Below, one piece after another: positions 42,689 to 51,629 of a DNA stretch of 64,000 nucleotides. Origin of the DNA: Candidatus Phaeomarinobacter ectocarpi (lineage in GTDB: Bacteria > Pseudomonadota > Alphaproteobacteria > CGMCC-115125); NCBI RefSeq assembly GCF_000689395.1, contig NZ_HG966617.1:2230221-2294220 (forward strand), written 5' to 3'. The translations under genes and the position numbers were made by a program. The notes under the pieces are model-generated. The model was not told the origin of the DNA and searched no databases. It worked only from the letters and a program-made list of their open reading frames with translations. Position 1 is the stretch's first letter. Each line of letters opens with the position of its first letter.

Positions 42689-43885
42689 ATGGCCGATCTC
42701 GAAGCCTTCCGTAAAGACGTTCAAGCCTGGCTTGAAGAAAACTGCCCCCCTTCCATGCGCACACCGATGCCGGATGATGAAGTGGTCTGGGGCGGACGCA
42801 ATGAGACCTACAAGAACCCGGAGTCCAAACAGTGGCTCGATGCCATGGGCGCCAAGGGCTGGACAGCCCCCACATGGCCCGCAGCCTATGGCGGCGGCGG
42901 TCTCTCCAAAGAAGAAAACATGGTGCTGCAGCAGGAACTGCGCCGCATCAAGGCACGCTCGCCACTGAGCTCTTTCGGCCTCTGGATGCTTGGGCCGGCA
43001 CTCCTTGAGTTTGCCAGCGAAGAGCAGAAGCAGCGCTTCATCCCTGAAATCGTCCGCGGTGAAATCCGCTGGTGTCAGGGCTACTCCGAACCCGGTGCCG
43101 GTTCAGACCTTGCAGGCCTTCAGACGAGTGCCGTCCTTGATGGCGAAACCTATACGGTGAACGGCCAGAAGGTGTGGACCTCCTACGCGGACAAAGCCGA
43201 CTGGATTTTCTGCCTCGTGCGCACAGACAAGACCGTAAAGCATGACGGCATCTCCTTCCTGCTGTTCGACATGACAACGCCGGGCGTATCCACCAAGCCG
43301 ATCAAGCTGATCTCCGGCTACTCGCCCTTCTGCGAAACCTTCTTTGATGACGTAAAGGTGCCCGCGGAGCAGCTCGTTGGCGAACTCAACAAGGGCTGGA
43401 CCATCGCCAAGCGTCTGCTTCAGCACGAGCGGGCCATGATTTCAGGCATGGGGCTGGGCGGCGCGCTCTCCGGCGCCACCGGTCAGACACTTGCTGGTGC
43501 TGCCAAGGAATATCTCGGCGAGGACAACGGCAAGGTCGCAGACCCCGTCGTCCGTCAGCACATCACCCAGCACAACATGGACTCGAAGGCCTTTGCCCTG
43601 ACCATGCGCCGCGTACAGGAAGAAGCGAAAGCCGCCAACGATGTGAGCGCCACATCTTCCGTGTTCAAATATTTCGGCACGGAACTCAACAAGCGGAAAT
43701 ATGAGCTGCTGATCGAAAGCATGGGCACAAAGATGCTCGGCTGGGAAACAGACGACACCTATGCCGCTGACGAGATCGACAACACCCGCTCATGGCTTCG
43801 CTCGAAAGCCAACTCCATTGAGGGCGGCACGTCGGAAGTACAGCTCAACATCATTGCAAAGCGCGTACTGGGCCTTCCTGATTAA
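42689..43885 (+). CDS. Acyl-CoA dehydrogenase, subunit-like copy 1
   Basis: A 398-residue FAD-dependent enzyme of beta-oxidation. Flavin-site motif CQGYSEPGAGSDLAGLQT (about 128-146), WTSYADKADWIFCLVRT, and the C-terminal SIEGGTSEVQLNIIAKRVLGL with the usual GGTSE signature. A GGGAGAG ribosome binding site precedes the ATG. Fifty bases downstream is a second acyl-CoA dehydrogenase gene. Such pairs often form alpha2beta2 enzymes for steroid or other bulky acyl-CoAs. Confidence 0.94.
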   Translation: MADLEAFRKDVQAWLEENCPPSMRTPMPDDEVVWGGRNETYKNPESKQWLDAMGAKGWTAPTWPAAYGGGGLSKEENMVLQQELRRIKARSPLSSFGLWMLGPALLEFASEEQKQRFIPEIVRGEIRWCQGYSEPGAGSDLAGLQTSAVLDGETYTVNGQKVWTSYADKADWIFCLVRTDKTVKHDGISFLLFDMTTPGVSTKPIKLISGYSPFCETFFDDVKVPAEQLVGELNKGWTIAKRLLQHERAMISGMGLGGALSGATGQTLAGAAKEYLGEDNGKVADPVVRQHITQHNMDSKAFALTMRRVQEEAKAANDVSATSSVFKYFGTELNKRKYELLIESMGTKMLGWETDDTYAADEIDNTRSWLRSKANSIEGGTSEVQLNIIAKRVLGLPD

Positions 43886-43936
43886 TCAGGGTCCGGATTT
43901 TTCAAGCGCCACGATACATATTAAGGAGACAGGCTC

Positions 43937-45076
43937 ATGAGCTTTGTACTCAACGAAGAACAGCAGATCCTGCGCGACAGCGCCAAAGGCTTCATCGCCG
44001 AAAAATCACCGGTCACCGAGCTGCGCCGTCTGCGCGACAGCAAGGATGACAATGGCTTCGATACCAATCTCTGGTCACAGATGGCCGAGATGGGTTTTGC
44101 CGGCATCGTGATCCCGGAAGAATATGGCGGCGTCGGCTTTGGCTATCGCGGTCTTGGCCTCGTACTTGAAGAAGCGGGCCGGTCGCTGACCGCGTCCCCG
44201 CTGGTCTCAACGTCCCTCCTGTGCACGTCGGCGCTGCTGATCGGCGGCTCTGAAGAACAGAAGAAGACGCTTCTTCCTGAAATCGCTGCAGGCTCGCTCG
44301 TCATGGCCATGGCCATGGACGAAGGAGCGCATCATGCGCCTGCCAAGATCGCCACAACCGCCGCCAAGGACGGTGACGGCTTCACCATCAACGGCACCAA
44401 GTCCTTCGTGCTTGATGGCCATGTGGCCGGCAAGCTGATCGTGGCGGCCCGCACCCATTCAGAGCCCGGTGACAAGACCGGCATCACGCTCTTCATCGTG
44501 GAAGCTGATGCTGCCGGCATTTCCCGCAGCCGCCACACCATGGTGGACAGCCGCAACGCTGCTGAAATCACCTTCAACGACGTGAAGGTTGGCCACGACC
44601 ACGTGCTGGGCAATGTGGATGGTGGCTTTGCCATTCTCGACGAAGCGCTTGACCGCTCCCGCATCGGCCTGTCCGCAGAAATGCTCGGCAGTGCGCAGGA
44701 AGCCTATGAGCGCACCATGGACTATCTCAAGGAGCGCAAGCAGTTCGGCGTTGTCATCGGGTCCTTCCAGGGCCTGAAGCACCGTGCTGCCAAAATGTTC
44801 TGCGAGCTTGAGCTTTGCAAATCCGTAGTCGCGGATGCGCTCAACGCCATCGATGAACGCCGCAATGACGTGCCCCAGTCAGCATCCCTGACCAAGGCCC
44901 GCGTCGGCGCCACCTTCAACGAAGTCTCATCAGAAGCCGTTCAGATGCATGGCGGCATTGGTGTGACGGACGAATATGAGATCGGCTTCTTTCTGAAGCG
45001 CGCCCGAGTCGCGGACGCCACCTTCGGCAACGTCGCCTTCCACAGCCAGCGCTACGCGGAGCTGGAAGGCTACTAG
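43937..45076 (+). CDS. Acyl-CoA dehydrogenase, subunit-like copy 2
   Basis: A 379-residue acyl-CoA dehydrogenase-fold protein. It has the N-terminal helical domain, a beta domain with weaker flavin-site signature (AMAMDEGAHHAPAKIAT instead of the usual SEPxAGSD), and the C-terminal MHGGIGVTDEYEIGFFLKRA. The GGTSE-type end of copy 1 is missing. In known heteromeric enzymes one subunit carries degenerate catalytic elements, and this one fits that role. AGGAG precedes the start; a strong terminator closes the operon. Confidence 0.92.
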   Translation: MSFVLNEEQQILRDSAKGFIAEKSPVTELRRLRDSKDDNGFDTNLWSQMAEMGFAGIVIPEEYGGVGFGYRGLGLVLEEAGRSLTASPLVSTSLLCTSALLIGGSEEQKKTLLPEIAAGSLVMAMAMDEGAHHAPAKIATTAAKDGDGFTINGTKSFVLDGHVAGKLIVAARTHSEPGDKTGITLFIVEADAAGISRSRHTMVDSRNAAEITFNDVKVGHDHVLGNVDGGFAILDEALDRSRIGLSAEMLGSAQEAYERTMDYLKERKQFGVVIGSFQGLKHRAAKMFCELELCKSVVADALNAIDERRNDVPQSASLTKARVGATFNEVSSEAVQMHGGIGVTDEYEIGFFLKRARVADATFGNVAFHSQRYAELEGY

Positions 45077-45109
45077 GCCAAAGCCGACACACATTGATCG
45101 AAACAAAAG

Positions 45110-45140
45110 AAGCCCCGGAGAGGCATCTCCGGGGCTTTTT
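45110..45140 (+). terminator. Terminator of the acyl-CoA dehydrogenase operon
   Basis: 12-bp perfect stem AAGCCCCGGAGA with its complement, GGCA tetraloop, then TTT. Thirty-three bases after the stop. Confidence 0.92.
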
Positions 45141-45150
45141 GTTGCCGTCA

Positions 45151-45235
45151 CTCTGGGCTCGACCCGGAGCCTACTCGCCTCACCCCCAGCCCGCAGCAAC
45201 TGCGAGTGGACCCCGGGTCAAGCCCGGGGATACGG
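45151..45235. repeat. REP-like element, copy A (two units head to head)
   Basis: Left unit 45151-45179 is the inverse of the right unit 45202-45235. Each is a hairpin plus a short flank: right unit GAGTGGACCCCGGGTCAAGC continues with CCGGGGATACGG. The stem is CCCCGGG-TCAAG-CCCGGGG. Between the units is a spacer containing CCGCAGCAA, also seen in copy C. It lies between the terminator of the acyl-CoA dehydrogenase operon and the convergent ScfR-type gene. Confidence 0.8.
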
Positions 45236-45258
45236 TGAATGGCAACGCCAGGCCTCCA

Positions 45259-46773
45259 CTACACATTCTGAAACGTGAAACTCGACAGGCCGCGCGCCTG
45301 CTCATCCACGATGAGTTTGCGGTTGATCGGCGGGAACGCCCGCTCTGCGCAATCAGGCCGCTCGCACAGCCGGCAGTTGACGCCGATCGGCGTCACGCCC
45401 TCTGACGCCTGCAGGTCATAGGCGCGCGCATATTTGAGCCGCGACGCTTCGCTGATCTCACACCCAAGCCCAACAGCCAATTCCTGCTCCGGCGCCAGCA
45501 CACCTGCCCCCGGGCGCCGCACCGTGCGGGCAATGGAGAAATACGTCGTGTCGTCGGGCAGCTGAACGATCTGTGTGATGATCTTGCCCGGCGTGCGAAA
45601 CGCATCATGCAGGTTCCAGCGAGGACACGTGCCGCCATAACGCGAGAAGTGAAAGCCCGCCGCTGCAAAGCGCTTGGATACATTCCCCGCCCCATCCACA
45701 CGAATGAGAAAGAACGGAATGCCGCGCTCACCGGCGCGCTGCAGCGTGGTCAGCCGGTGGCAGGTCTGTTCAAACGATGTCCCGAAGCGCCGCGCCAGCA
45801 GTTCGATGTCATAGCCGCTGTCTTCAGCTGCCGCATGAAACCGCGAATAGGGCATGATCAATGCCGCCGCGAAATAGTTGGCGAGGCTGATCCGCGCCAG
45901 CCGCAACGTCTCCTCGCCCTGAAGCGACGAAGCCTTGACCGTCCGCTCGATCAGGTCCGCCTGCTCCAGATAGGCAATCTGATAGGCGAGCTGAAATGTC
46001 CGTGCCGGGCCGTCGAGCACTTCGGAGAGAAGGATGCGTCGGCTGTGCCGGTCAAACCGGCGCGTCGTCGCCCCCAGCACCTCCACCGGCATCACCTTGA
46101 CGCTCAGCCCATGAGCTTCATCCAGATGCCGCCGCAACCCGATATAGAGTTCGTCCTGTGCAAATTCGCGGTAGTCGTAGAGCGCTTCGGCGGCGTCATC
46201 CAACTCACCAAAATGGTTGCGGTTGGCGTGAATGTAGTCGCGCACTTCCTCCACCGGGAACTTCATCACATCCAGATGGTCGCTCTTGTCCCGGTCGGCG
46301 ATGATGTCCGTCGGCGCCACCGGCCCAAGCCCAAGACCCTGCCCGGCCAGCTGTTCCCGGTAGGCCTGATACAGCGACCGGATGGCATCCGCCACGCTCG
46401 GACTGGCCGCCGCCACATCTTGCACGTCCTGCCGCGACAGACCGGCATTCTGGAACAATGGGTCCGCAAAGACTTCATTGAGTTCGGCAAAGGCCCGCGC
46501 CTCGTCGTCGCCGGACAGTTCGCGGATATCCAGGTCAAAACCGTCCGCCAACTTCAAAAGCAGCTGTGCGCTCACTGGGCGTTGGTTGCGTTCCACCAGA
46601 TTGAGGTAGCTGGCAGAGATGCCCAGTTGCTCTGCCATGGCCGCCTGAGTCAGCCCCTGTTCGCGCCGAAGCCGCCGAACCCGGGGGCCCGCAAAGACCT
46701 TCTGAGCCCGTTTTCCCGAGGGATTTCCAGCGCTTTTCGGGTTGCCCGCATCGAATGTGGATTTTGTGGCCAT
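45259..46773 (-). CDS. ScfR/RamB-type regulator of acyl-CoA or acetate metabolism
   Basis: A 504-residue regulator. XRE-type HTH at about 29-82 (RVRRLRREQGLTQAAMAEQLG and ISASYLNLVERNQRP), an IrrE/ImmA-like middle, and a C-terminal DUF2083 domain with a cysteine cluster (CRLCERPDC). The zinc-protease HExxH of active ImmA is absent. The family includes short-chain fatty acyl regulators and RamB, which control acetate and propionate genes. It is divergent from aceA, its presumed target. Start ATG 46773 is chosen over the upstream in-frame ATG, which would lie in the promoter. Confidence 0.92.
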   Translation of the reverse strand: MATKSTFDAGNPKSAGNPSGKRAQKVFAGPRVRRLRREQGLTQAAMAEQLGISASYLNLVERNQRPVSAQLLLKLADGFDLDIRELSGDDEARAFAELNEVFADPLFQNAGLSRQDVQDVAAASPSVADAIRSLYQAYREQLAGQGLGLGPVAPTDIIADRDKSDHLDVMKFPVEEVRDYIHANRNHFGELDDAAEALYDYREFAQDELYIGLRRHLDEAHGLSVKVMPVEVLGATTRRFDRHSRRILLSEVLDGPARTFQLAYQIAYLEQADLIERTVKASSLQGEETLRLARISLANYFAAALIMPYSRFHAAAEDSGYDIELLARRFGTSFEQTCHRLTTLQRAGERGIPFFLIRVDGAGNVSKRFAAAGFHFSRYGGTCPRWNLHDAFRTPGKIITQIVQLPDDTTYFSIARTVRRPGAGVLAPEQELAVGLGCEISEASRLKYARAYDLQASEGVTPIGVNCRLCERPDCAERAFPPINRKLIVDEQARGLSSFTFQNV

Positions 46774-46786
46774 GGGGACCTCATAC

Positions 46787-46813
46787 TTTACAAACTTAAC
46801 AGATTTACAAACT
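46787..46813. promoter_or_regulatory. Direct repeat upstream of the regulator, candidate operator
   Basis: TTTACAAACT occurs at 46787-46796 and 46804-46813, a 17-base period, 14 bases upstream of the regulator's start. Read on the other strand, AGTTTGTAAA resembles the AAxTTTGCAAA-type sites described for RamB. It is suited for autoregulation; whether aceA, 230 bases away, is controlled from here cannot be read. A second direct repeat, AAACCGGCTCT, occurs twice near 46908-46932. Confidence 0.55.
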
Positions 46814-47039
46814 ATCCCCACACATCTGTCAACACGTTCACCCGAATGTTTCCCTCAGCTTGTGGACTCTTGGGGCCCCTTTGTCATTTATGTGCGCACG
46901 AAACCGGCTCTTAAAACCGGCTCTGGGGCGATCACGCCCTGAGCGACTGCCGGACGATGAATTCCAACCGCGCATGTATCCGCTCCCGCGAGGGGCTTGG
47001 CGCCTGCGCACAACTCGAAGAAACCGAAGGATCAGTCTT

Positions 47040-48323
47040 ATGAGCAAGACCTTCTCTGACATCATCCCATCAGCCCCCAAGGGCCGCTTTGACAACGTCA
47101 AGCGCAACTACTCAGTCGAAGACGTGGAAAAGCTGCGCGGCTCGTTCCCCATCGAGCACACACTCGCCACACGTGGCGCCAACAAGCTGTGGGACCTGAT
47201 CCACACTGAAGAGCGTGTGCACTCACTGGGCGCCCTTTCCGGCAACCAGGCCATGCAGATGGCCCGTGCTGGCCTCAAGGCCATTTACCTGTCCGGTTGG
47301 CAGGTTGCAGCCGACAACAACACCGCCGGCACGACCTACCCTGACCAGTCGCTGTACCCAGCCAACTCAGGCCCGGAACTTGCTCGCAAGATCAACCGCA
47401 CCCTGAAGCGTGCTGACGAAATCGAACACTCAGAGGGTGGCGCAAAGCGCGACTGGTTCCTGCCAATCGTGGCTGACGCGGAAGCCGGCTTCGGCGGCCC
47501 GCTCAACTGCTTTGAAATCATGAAGGCCTACATCGAAGCGGGCGCTGCTGGCGTCCACTACGAAGACCAGCTTGCATCTGAAAAGAAGTGCGGCCACCTG
47601 GGCGGCAAGGTGCTGATCCCGACAAAGGCGCACGAACGTAACCTCAACGCAGCCCGCCTCGGCGCTGACGTCATGGGCGTTCCGACCCTGATCATGGCCC
47701 GTACGGACGCTGAATCAGCCAACCTGATCACATCCGACATCGACGAACGCGATCACGAGTTCATCGACTTCGATGCCGGCCGTACACCAGAAGGCTTCTT
47801 CCGCATCAAGGAAGGCATGGGCGTTGACCACTGCATCAAGCGTGGCCTGGCATTTGCTCCTTATGCTGATCTGTTGTGGTGGGAAACTTCCAAGCCAAAC
47901 CTCGACGATGCGCGCCGCTTTGCCGAAGCCATCAAGAAGGAATACCCGGACCAGCTTCTGGCCTACAACTGCTCACCTTCCTTCAACTGGGAAGCCAATC
48001 TCGACAAAGACACCATCGAGACCTTCCAGCAGGAAATCGCAGCGATGGGTTACAAGTACCAGTTCGTTACGCTCGCTGGCTTCCACCAGCTCAACCACGG
48101 CATGTTCCAGCTTGCGTCCGGTTACCGGGATCGCGGCATGGGCGCCTACTCCGAGCTGCAGCAGGCTGAATTCGCCTCTGAAAAGGATGGCTACACAGCC
48201 ACCCGTCACCAGCGCGAAGTTGGTACTGGCTACTTCGACATGGTCTCCATTGCAGCTGGTGGCGGCGAAAGCTCCACAACAGCTCTTGGCGACTCAACAG
48301 AAGCTGCTCAGTTCAAGAAGTAA
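47040..48323 (+). CDS. aceA: Isocitrate lyase
   Basis: A 427-residue enzyme that splits isocitrate into succinate and glyoxylate, first step of the glyoxylate shunt. The catalytic signature KKCGHL is at 182-187 with Cys184. [18 protein letters not shown] and NCSPSFNWE are typical of the short (alphaproteobacterial and enterobacterial) form. AAGGA precedes the ATG at 47040; the longer frame runs through the promoter. Divergent from an ScfR/RamB-type regulator. Malate synthase is not in the window. Confidence 0.97.
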   Translation: MSKTFSDIIPSAPKGRFDNVKRNYSVEDVEKLRGSFPIEHTLATRGANKLWDLIHTEERVHSLGALSGNQAMQMARAGLKAIYLSGWQVAADNNTAGTTYPDQSLYPANSGPELARKINRTLKRADEIEHSEGGAKRDWFLPIVADAEAGFGGPLNCFEIMKAYIEAGAAGVHYEDQLASEKKCGHLGGKVLIPTKAHERNLNAARLGADVMGVPTLIMARTDAESANLITSDIDERDHEFIDFDAGRTPEGFFRIKEGMGVDHCIKRGLAFAPYADLLWWETSKPNLDDARRFAEAIKKEYPDQLLAYNCSPSFNWEANLDKDTIETFQQEIAAMGYKYQFVTLAGFHQLNHGMFQLASGYRDRGMGAYSELQQAEFASEKDGYTATRHQREVGTGYFDMVSIAAGGGESSTTALGDSTEAAQFKK

Positions 48324-48350
48324 GCTCTGCTTACAGCTGACAACGACATC

Positions 48351-48382
48351 AAAGGCCGCGGGTTTATCCCCGCGGCCTTTTT
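48351..48382 (+). terminator. Terminator of aceA
   Basis: 12-bp perfect stem AAAGGCCGCGGG with its complement, 6-base loop TTTATC, followed by T residues. Twenty-seven bases after the stop codon. Confidence 0.92.
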
Positions 48383-48453
48383 CTTTGACCGCACCTCTGT
48401 GGCCCCATAGCCTTCTTGCAAAAGCAATCGCAAAAACCTCTGGGAACCACACC

Positions 48454-49587
48454 ATGTCCATGACCATGACCGAGATCCACGGCACCTGCGCAAAGGCCTT
48501 CGAGCCGGTGCGCGAGCACTTTGCTGCCAACTTCAAAAACGATCTCGAAATCGGCGCCTCCTTTTCCGTCATTCACAAAGGCGAACTGGTGGTCGATCTA
48601 TGGGCAGGCGACGCCGACGAAACCGGTGCCACGCCCTGGGCCCACGACACGCTGGCCAATGTCTGGTCCACCACCAAGGGTGTCGCTGCCATCTGCGTCG
48701 CGCTCCTGGTCGACCGCGGCCAGCTCTCCTATGACGACGCCGTCTCCACCCACTGGCCGGAGTTCGCCGTCCACGGCAAGGGCGGCATTACCGTCGCCCA
48801 GATGCTGTCTCACCAGGCCGGCCTGTCGGGACTGCGCGAGCCAACAACCCTTGAGGACTGCTACAATCACGACCTGATGGCGCAGCGCCTTGCCGCTCAG
48901 GAACCGCTGTGGGAACCAACGACGCGCTCCGGCTACCATGCCTTTACCTACGGCTACCTCGCCGGCGAACTGGTCAAACGCATCACCGGCAAGACCATCG
49001 GCACCTTCCTGCAGGACGAAATCGGCAAGCCCCACGGCATCGACTTTTTCATCGGCCTGCCCTTGAGCGAAGAGCCACGTGTCGCACCCTTGACCGAAGC
49101 CAAGGACATGCAGCCGCTGGCCGACACAACCGAAGTTCAGGCGCTTACCTTCACCAATCCGGCCATCGCCCAGACCGCGCCCAATGACCGCGCCTGGCGC
49201 GCCGCGGAAATTCCCGCAGCCGGCGGCTTTGGCAGCGCCTCAGCCCTCGCCAAACTCTATGCCCTGCTCGATGACAGCACCGCGCCGGGCGGCAAGGCCA
49301 TCATCAAGCGCGAAACCATGGAAGCGCTGCGCACGGTCCGCATCGAGAACGAAGACCTCATTCTGGGCGTCCCGGCTCGCTGGGCCTCAGGCATGGCCAT
49401 GAACGGCTTTGAAATGTACGGCCCAAATCCGCAGACCTTCGGCCACACCGGCTGGGGAGGCTCCTTTGGCTGTCTCGACCCTGAAGCCGGTGTCTCCATC
49501 GGCTACGTCCTCAACAAGATGGGCGCCGCCGTGGTGGGCGACCCCCGCTCGATGGGTCTTGTCGCTGCTACTTTTGCCTGCCTCTAG
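48454..49587 (+). CDS. Beta-lactamase-fold serine hydrolase (EstB / family VIII esterase-like)
   Basis: A 377-residue protein of the class C beta-lactamase superfamily. Nucleophile motif STTK (Ser72, Lys75), a Tyr motif in SGYHAFTYGYLAGEL, and HTGWGG in place of KTG. No signal peptide, which argues for a cytosolic esterase rather than a beta-lactamase. The long frame extending upstream into aceA is an artefact of a missing stop. Convergent with DUF1028; the stops overlap. Confidence 0.9.
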   Translation: MSMTMTEIHGTCAKAFEPVREHFAANFKNDLEIGASFSVIHKGELVVDLWAGDADETGATPWAHDTLANVWSTTKGVAAICVALLVDRGQLSYDDAVSTHWPEFAVHGKGGITVAQMLSHQAGLSGLREPTTLEDCYNHDLMAQRLAAQEPLWEPTTRSGYHAFTYGYLAGELVKRITGKTIGTFLQDEIGKPHGIDFFIGLPLSEEPRVAPLTEAKDMQPLADTTEVQALTFTNPAIAQTAPNDRAWRAAEIPAAGGFGSASALAKLYALLDDSTAPGGKAIIKRETMEALRTVRIENEDLILGVPARWASGMAMNGFEMYGPNPQTFGHTGWGGSFGCLDPEAGVSIGYVLNKMGAAVVGDPRSMGLVAATFACL

Positions 49588-50432
49588 GGCACCGCACACA
49601 TATCCTCCGGGGTCATCGCGTCCGCCTGCGTCATGGCGTCATACCGCGCACGCAATTCCGCCACCGGCTCTGGTTTGTCCGGGTCCGGATAATATGGCAC
49701 GACCAGATGCACGGCCTCGCGCACAACGGAGAACGTCTGTGGCGCAATCTCGTTGATCGTCGGTGCGTCCGGGTCATCACCGGGACGCGCCACCATCAAG
49801 ATCGCTGCCAGCGCCGGGGCTTCCACCGGACACCGCACATCCCCGCCCGCGTCCCGTCCCGCCTCAAGTGCCAGCAGCAGCCGCTGCGCCAACGGTACGG
49901 GACACGACTTGTCTTGCGTCGCTAGGTCAAACGCCCTGGCCGTGGCATCAATGACCGCAGCGGAGCGCAACGTGTTGCCCTGGGCGGCATAGGTGTCACC
50001 GGCCACACCGCCGGACCAGTCAGGAGTGCTGCCTCCGGTCACAAAGCCTGTGGCGACAGGACTGTCTTCTCCCGCCGCCAGGGTCGCGACGCCATATTGC
50101 AGATAGGGAAAATCAATTGTCAGCCAGCCGGCATACAGCTCCGGGTCCTCCAGCACCGCCAGAACGCGTGTGGCATCCACCCCCTGCATCACAAGCTCGC
50201 GCGCTTTTTCTCGGCCCGTGAAGCTGGTAGCCGCCTGTGAGACAATGGCCCCCTTGCCGGGAACAAGCGCTGCGATATGCGGCACACCAATCGAACAACT
50301 GGCCGCCGCAAGACCAACCTCACCCGTTTGCGGATCCACCGCCACGATGGACCACGTCGCGTGCGCCGCAGGTGCACCCAGACAGAATACGGATGCTGCC
50401 AGCAACGCCACCTGTCGCAGACAAGACATCAT
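49584..50432 (-). CDS. Secreted DUF1028 protein
   Basis: A 282-residue exported protein. Signal peptide 1-24 (AHA cleavage). The DUF1028 (Ntn-hydrolase-like) domain begins right after: ATWSIVAVDPQTGEVGLAAASCS, with GAIVSQAATSF and STPDWSGGVAGDTYAAQGN further in. The C-terminal third is less conserved (PYYPDPDKPEPVAELR). Function not known; the fold suggests amide hydrolysis. GGGAGAG lies upstream of two adjacent ATGs (50432, 50429). The GFA-protein gene lies 41 bases upstream on the same strand. Confidence 0.9.
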   Translation of the reverse strand: MMSCLRQVALLAASVFCLGAPAAHATWSIVAVDPQTGEVGLAAASCSIGVPHIAALVPGKGAIVSQAATSFTGREKARELVMQGVDATRVLAVLEDPELYAGWLTIDFPYLQYGVATLAAGEDSPVATGFVTGGSTPDWSGGVAGDTYAAQGNTLRSAAVIDATARAFDLATQDKSCPVPLAQRLLLALEAGRDAGGDVRCPVEAPALAAILMVARPGDDPDAPTINEIAPQTFSVVREAVHLVVPYYPDPDKPEPVAELRARYDAMTQADAMTPEDMCAVP

Positions 50433-50473
50433 CAAACTCTCCCCAGTGACGCATCCACATCCGCCTCTATGGC

Positions 50474-50938
50474 TCACCCAAGTTTCATGCGCGCCGCATA
50501 GCGCTCCATGATGGGGCCGTAATCCTCAGGCTGGCCGTCATAGTGCAGGGCATCTTTGGGCGGCTCAAACCAGTCCAGCGCGCTTGCAAGCCAGGAATGC
50601 GCCATGGGCTCTGCCCACTTCTGGTCATCCAGCGTGCCGCCGCGCACCGAATAAACGCCCATCTCCGGCACACTGCCATGGCGGATGCGGGTGCCGCAGG
50701 CAGAACAGAACTCACCATAGCGATGGGCACCGCTCTCAACGGTCCACTCCACCCGCGCCAGCTCCCCCTGGGTGATCTCCATGGTGTCCTGCAAAGCAGC
50801 ACAGGAGACCGCAAAGGCACTGCCGGAAATGCGGCGGCACTCGGAGCAATGGCAGGCATAGGCCATGAGCGGCGGCGCGGTCAGCACATAGCGCAGCGCG
50901 CCACACTGGCACCCACCTTCAAGCTTGATGTCGGACAT
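50474..50938 (-). CDS. GFA-family zinc protein
   Basis: A 154-residue protein of the glutathione-dependent formaldehyde-activating (GFA/CENP-V) fold. Zinc ligands are visible in CQCGALRY, CHCSECRR and CSACGTRIRHG. GGGAGAG supports the ATG at 50938. Most members are not true formaldehyde-glutathione enzymes and the substrate remains open. First gene of a two-gene minus-strand unit with DUF1028. Confidence 0.9.
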   Translation of the reverse strand: MSDIKLEGGCQCGALRYVLTAPPLMAYACHCSECRRISGSAFAVSCAALQDTMEITQGELARVEWTVESGAHRYGEFCSACGTRIRHGSVPEMGVYSVRGGTLDDQKWAEPMAHSWLASALDWFEPPKDALHYDGQPEDYGPIMERYAARMKLG

Positions 50939-51629
50939 GATGGTCTCTCCCTTTGATGCAGCAAACATGGGAAGGCTCAGCCAAAGCAACAACTACTTTG
51001 TGGGTAATGGACAGGCGCACGGGCTCCGTCAGCTCGCTGGCTGCGGAGGGTCCGTGTCGTCACCTCCCTGGCCAAGGGGAGTGGGAGCGCCTCAAGCCCG
51101 CCGGGCATGAAAGGCGTGATATCAAACGTCAGTCAGGTGGCAGCCTCAAAGGCGCTCCACACCGGATGGTCTTCGGCACCTGCCCGTCCCCATGCGCGCT
51201 AGCTATTACCCCGCAACGCAATGAGGCAACCCCGACGTCCGCGCGCCGCACTTTGGAACTGCGCGGAGGGCGCGGGGCCCGCTGTCTTACGGCGTGACCA
51301 GGGTCGTGGCACGTGCCGCCCTTGTGGTGTGCGCCCGTTACTCGCGCACCGCACCGGCGGGGTCCCCCTCCACGTTCCCAAGGAGGCATCGTCCGCCAGC
51401 TTCCAGGCATCCGCCCTCCCGCTCAAGACCGGACGGCCCGGTTTGCCCTTCAGCAGGAGGTGACACCCAGTATGCGGGCGGTTGGGAGACCGGGGATAAG
51501 TTTTTGAAAAAAGTCAAAAACGAGTATGTGCAGCGCATCTACACGCACACTCTCCTTGTACGTGTTTTAGATTGCATTACCTGATAACCGCTGCAAACTG
51601 GAGAAACGCCGCCTCTCAGGAGAACCCTC
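50939..51629. other. GC-rich gene-free region dense in inverted repeats
   Basis: 691 bases without a supportable gene. From about 51005 to 51480 the sequence is very GC-rich and open in several frames on both strands at once, but none has a ribosome binding site, codon bias or recognisable product. Hairpins include CACGG...CCGTG enclosing CTCCG/CGGAG and CAGC/GCTG (51018-51056), GTGCGC-N9-GCGCAC (near 51332-51352), and the palindrome GGCACGTGCC near 51308. A separate AT-rich dyad, GTTTTTGA-AAAAAG-TCAAAAAC, is at 51500-51521. A structured RNA or a decayed repeat mosaic are both possible. Confidence 0.45.

Noticed and set aside
45607-46914. 435-codon plus-strand frame
   Set aside because: Antisense to the ScfR/RamB-type regulator, which has clear HTH and DUF2083 domains.
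47773-48453. Upstream extension of the beta-lactamase-fold frame into aceA
   Set aside because: It overlaps isocitrate lyase in another frame and crosses the aceA terminator; the real start is at 48454.
50953-51463. Several overlapping frames (75-114 codons) on both strands
   Set aside because: Simultaneous openness of many frames in very GC-rich DNA with inverted repeats; no ribosome binding sites. Better seen as structured or repeat DNA.
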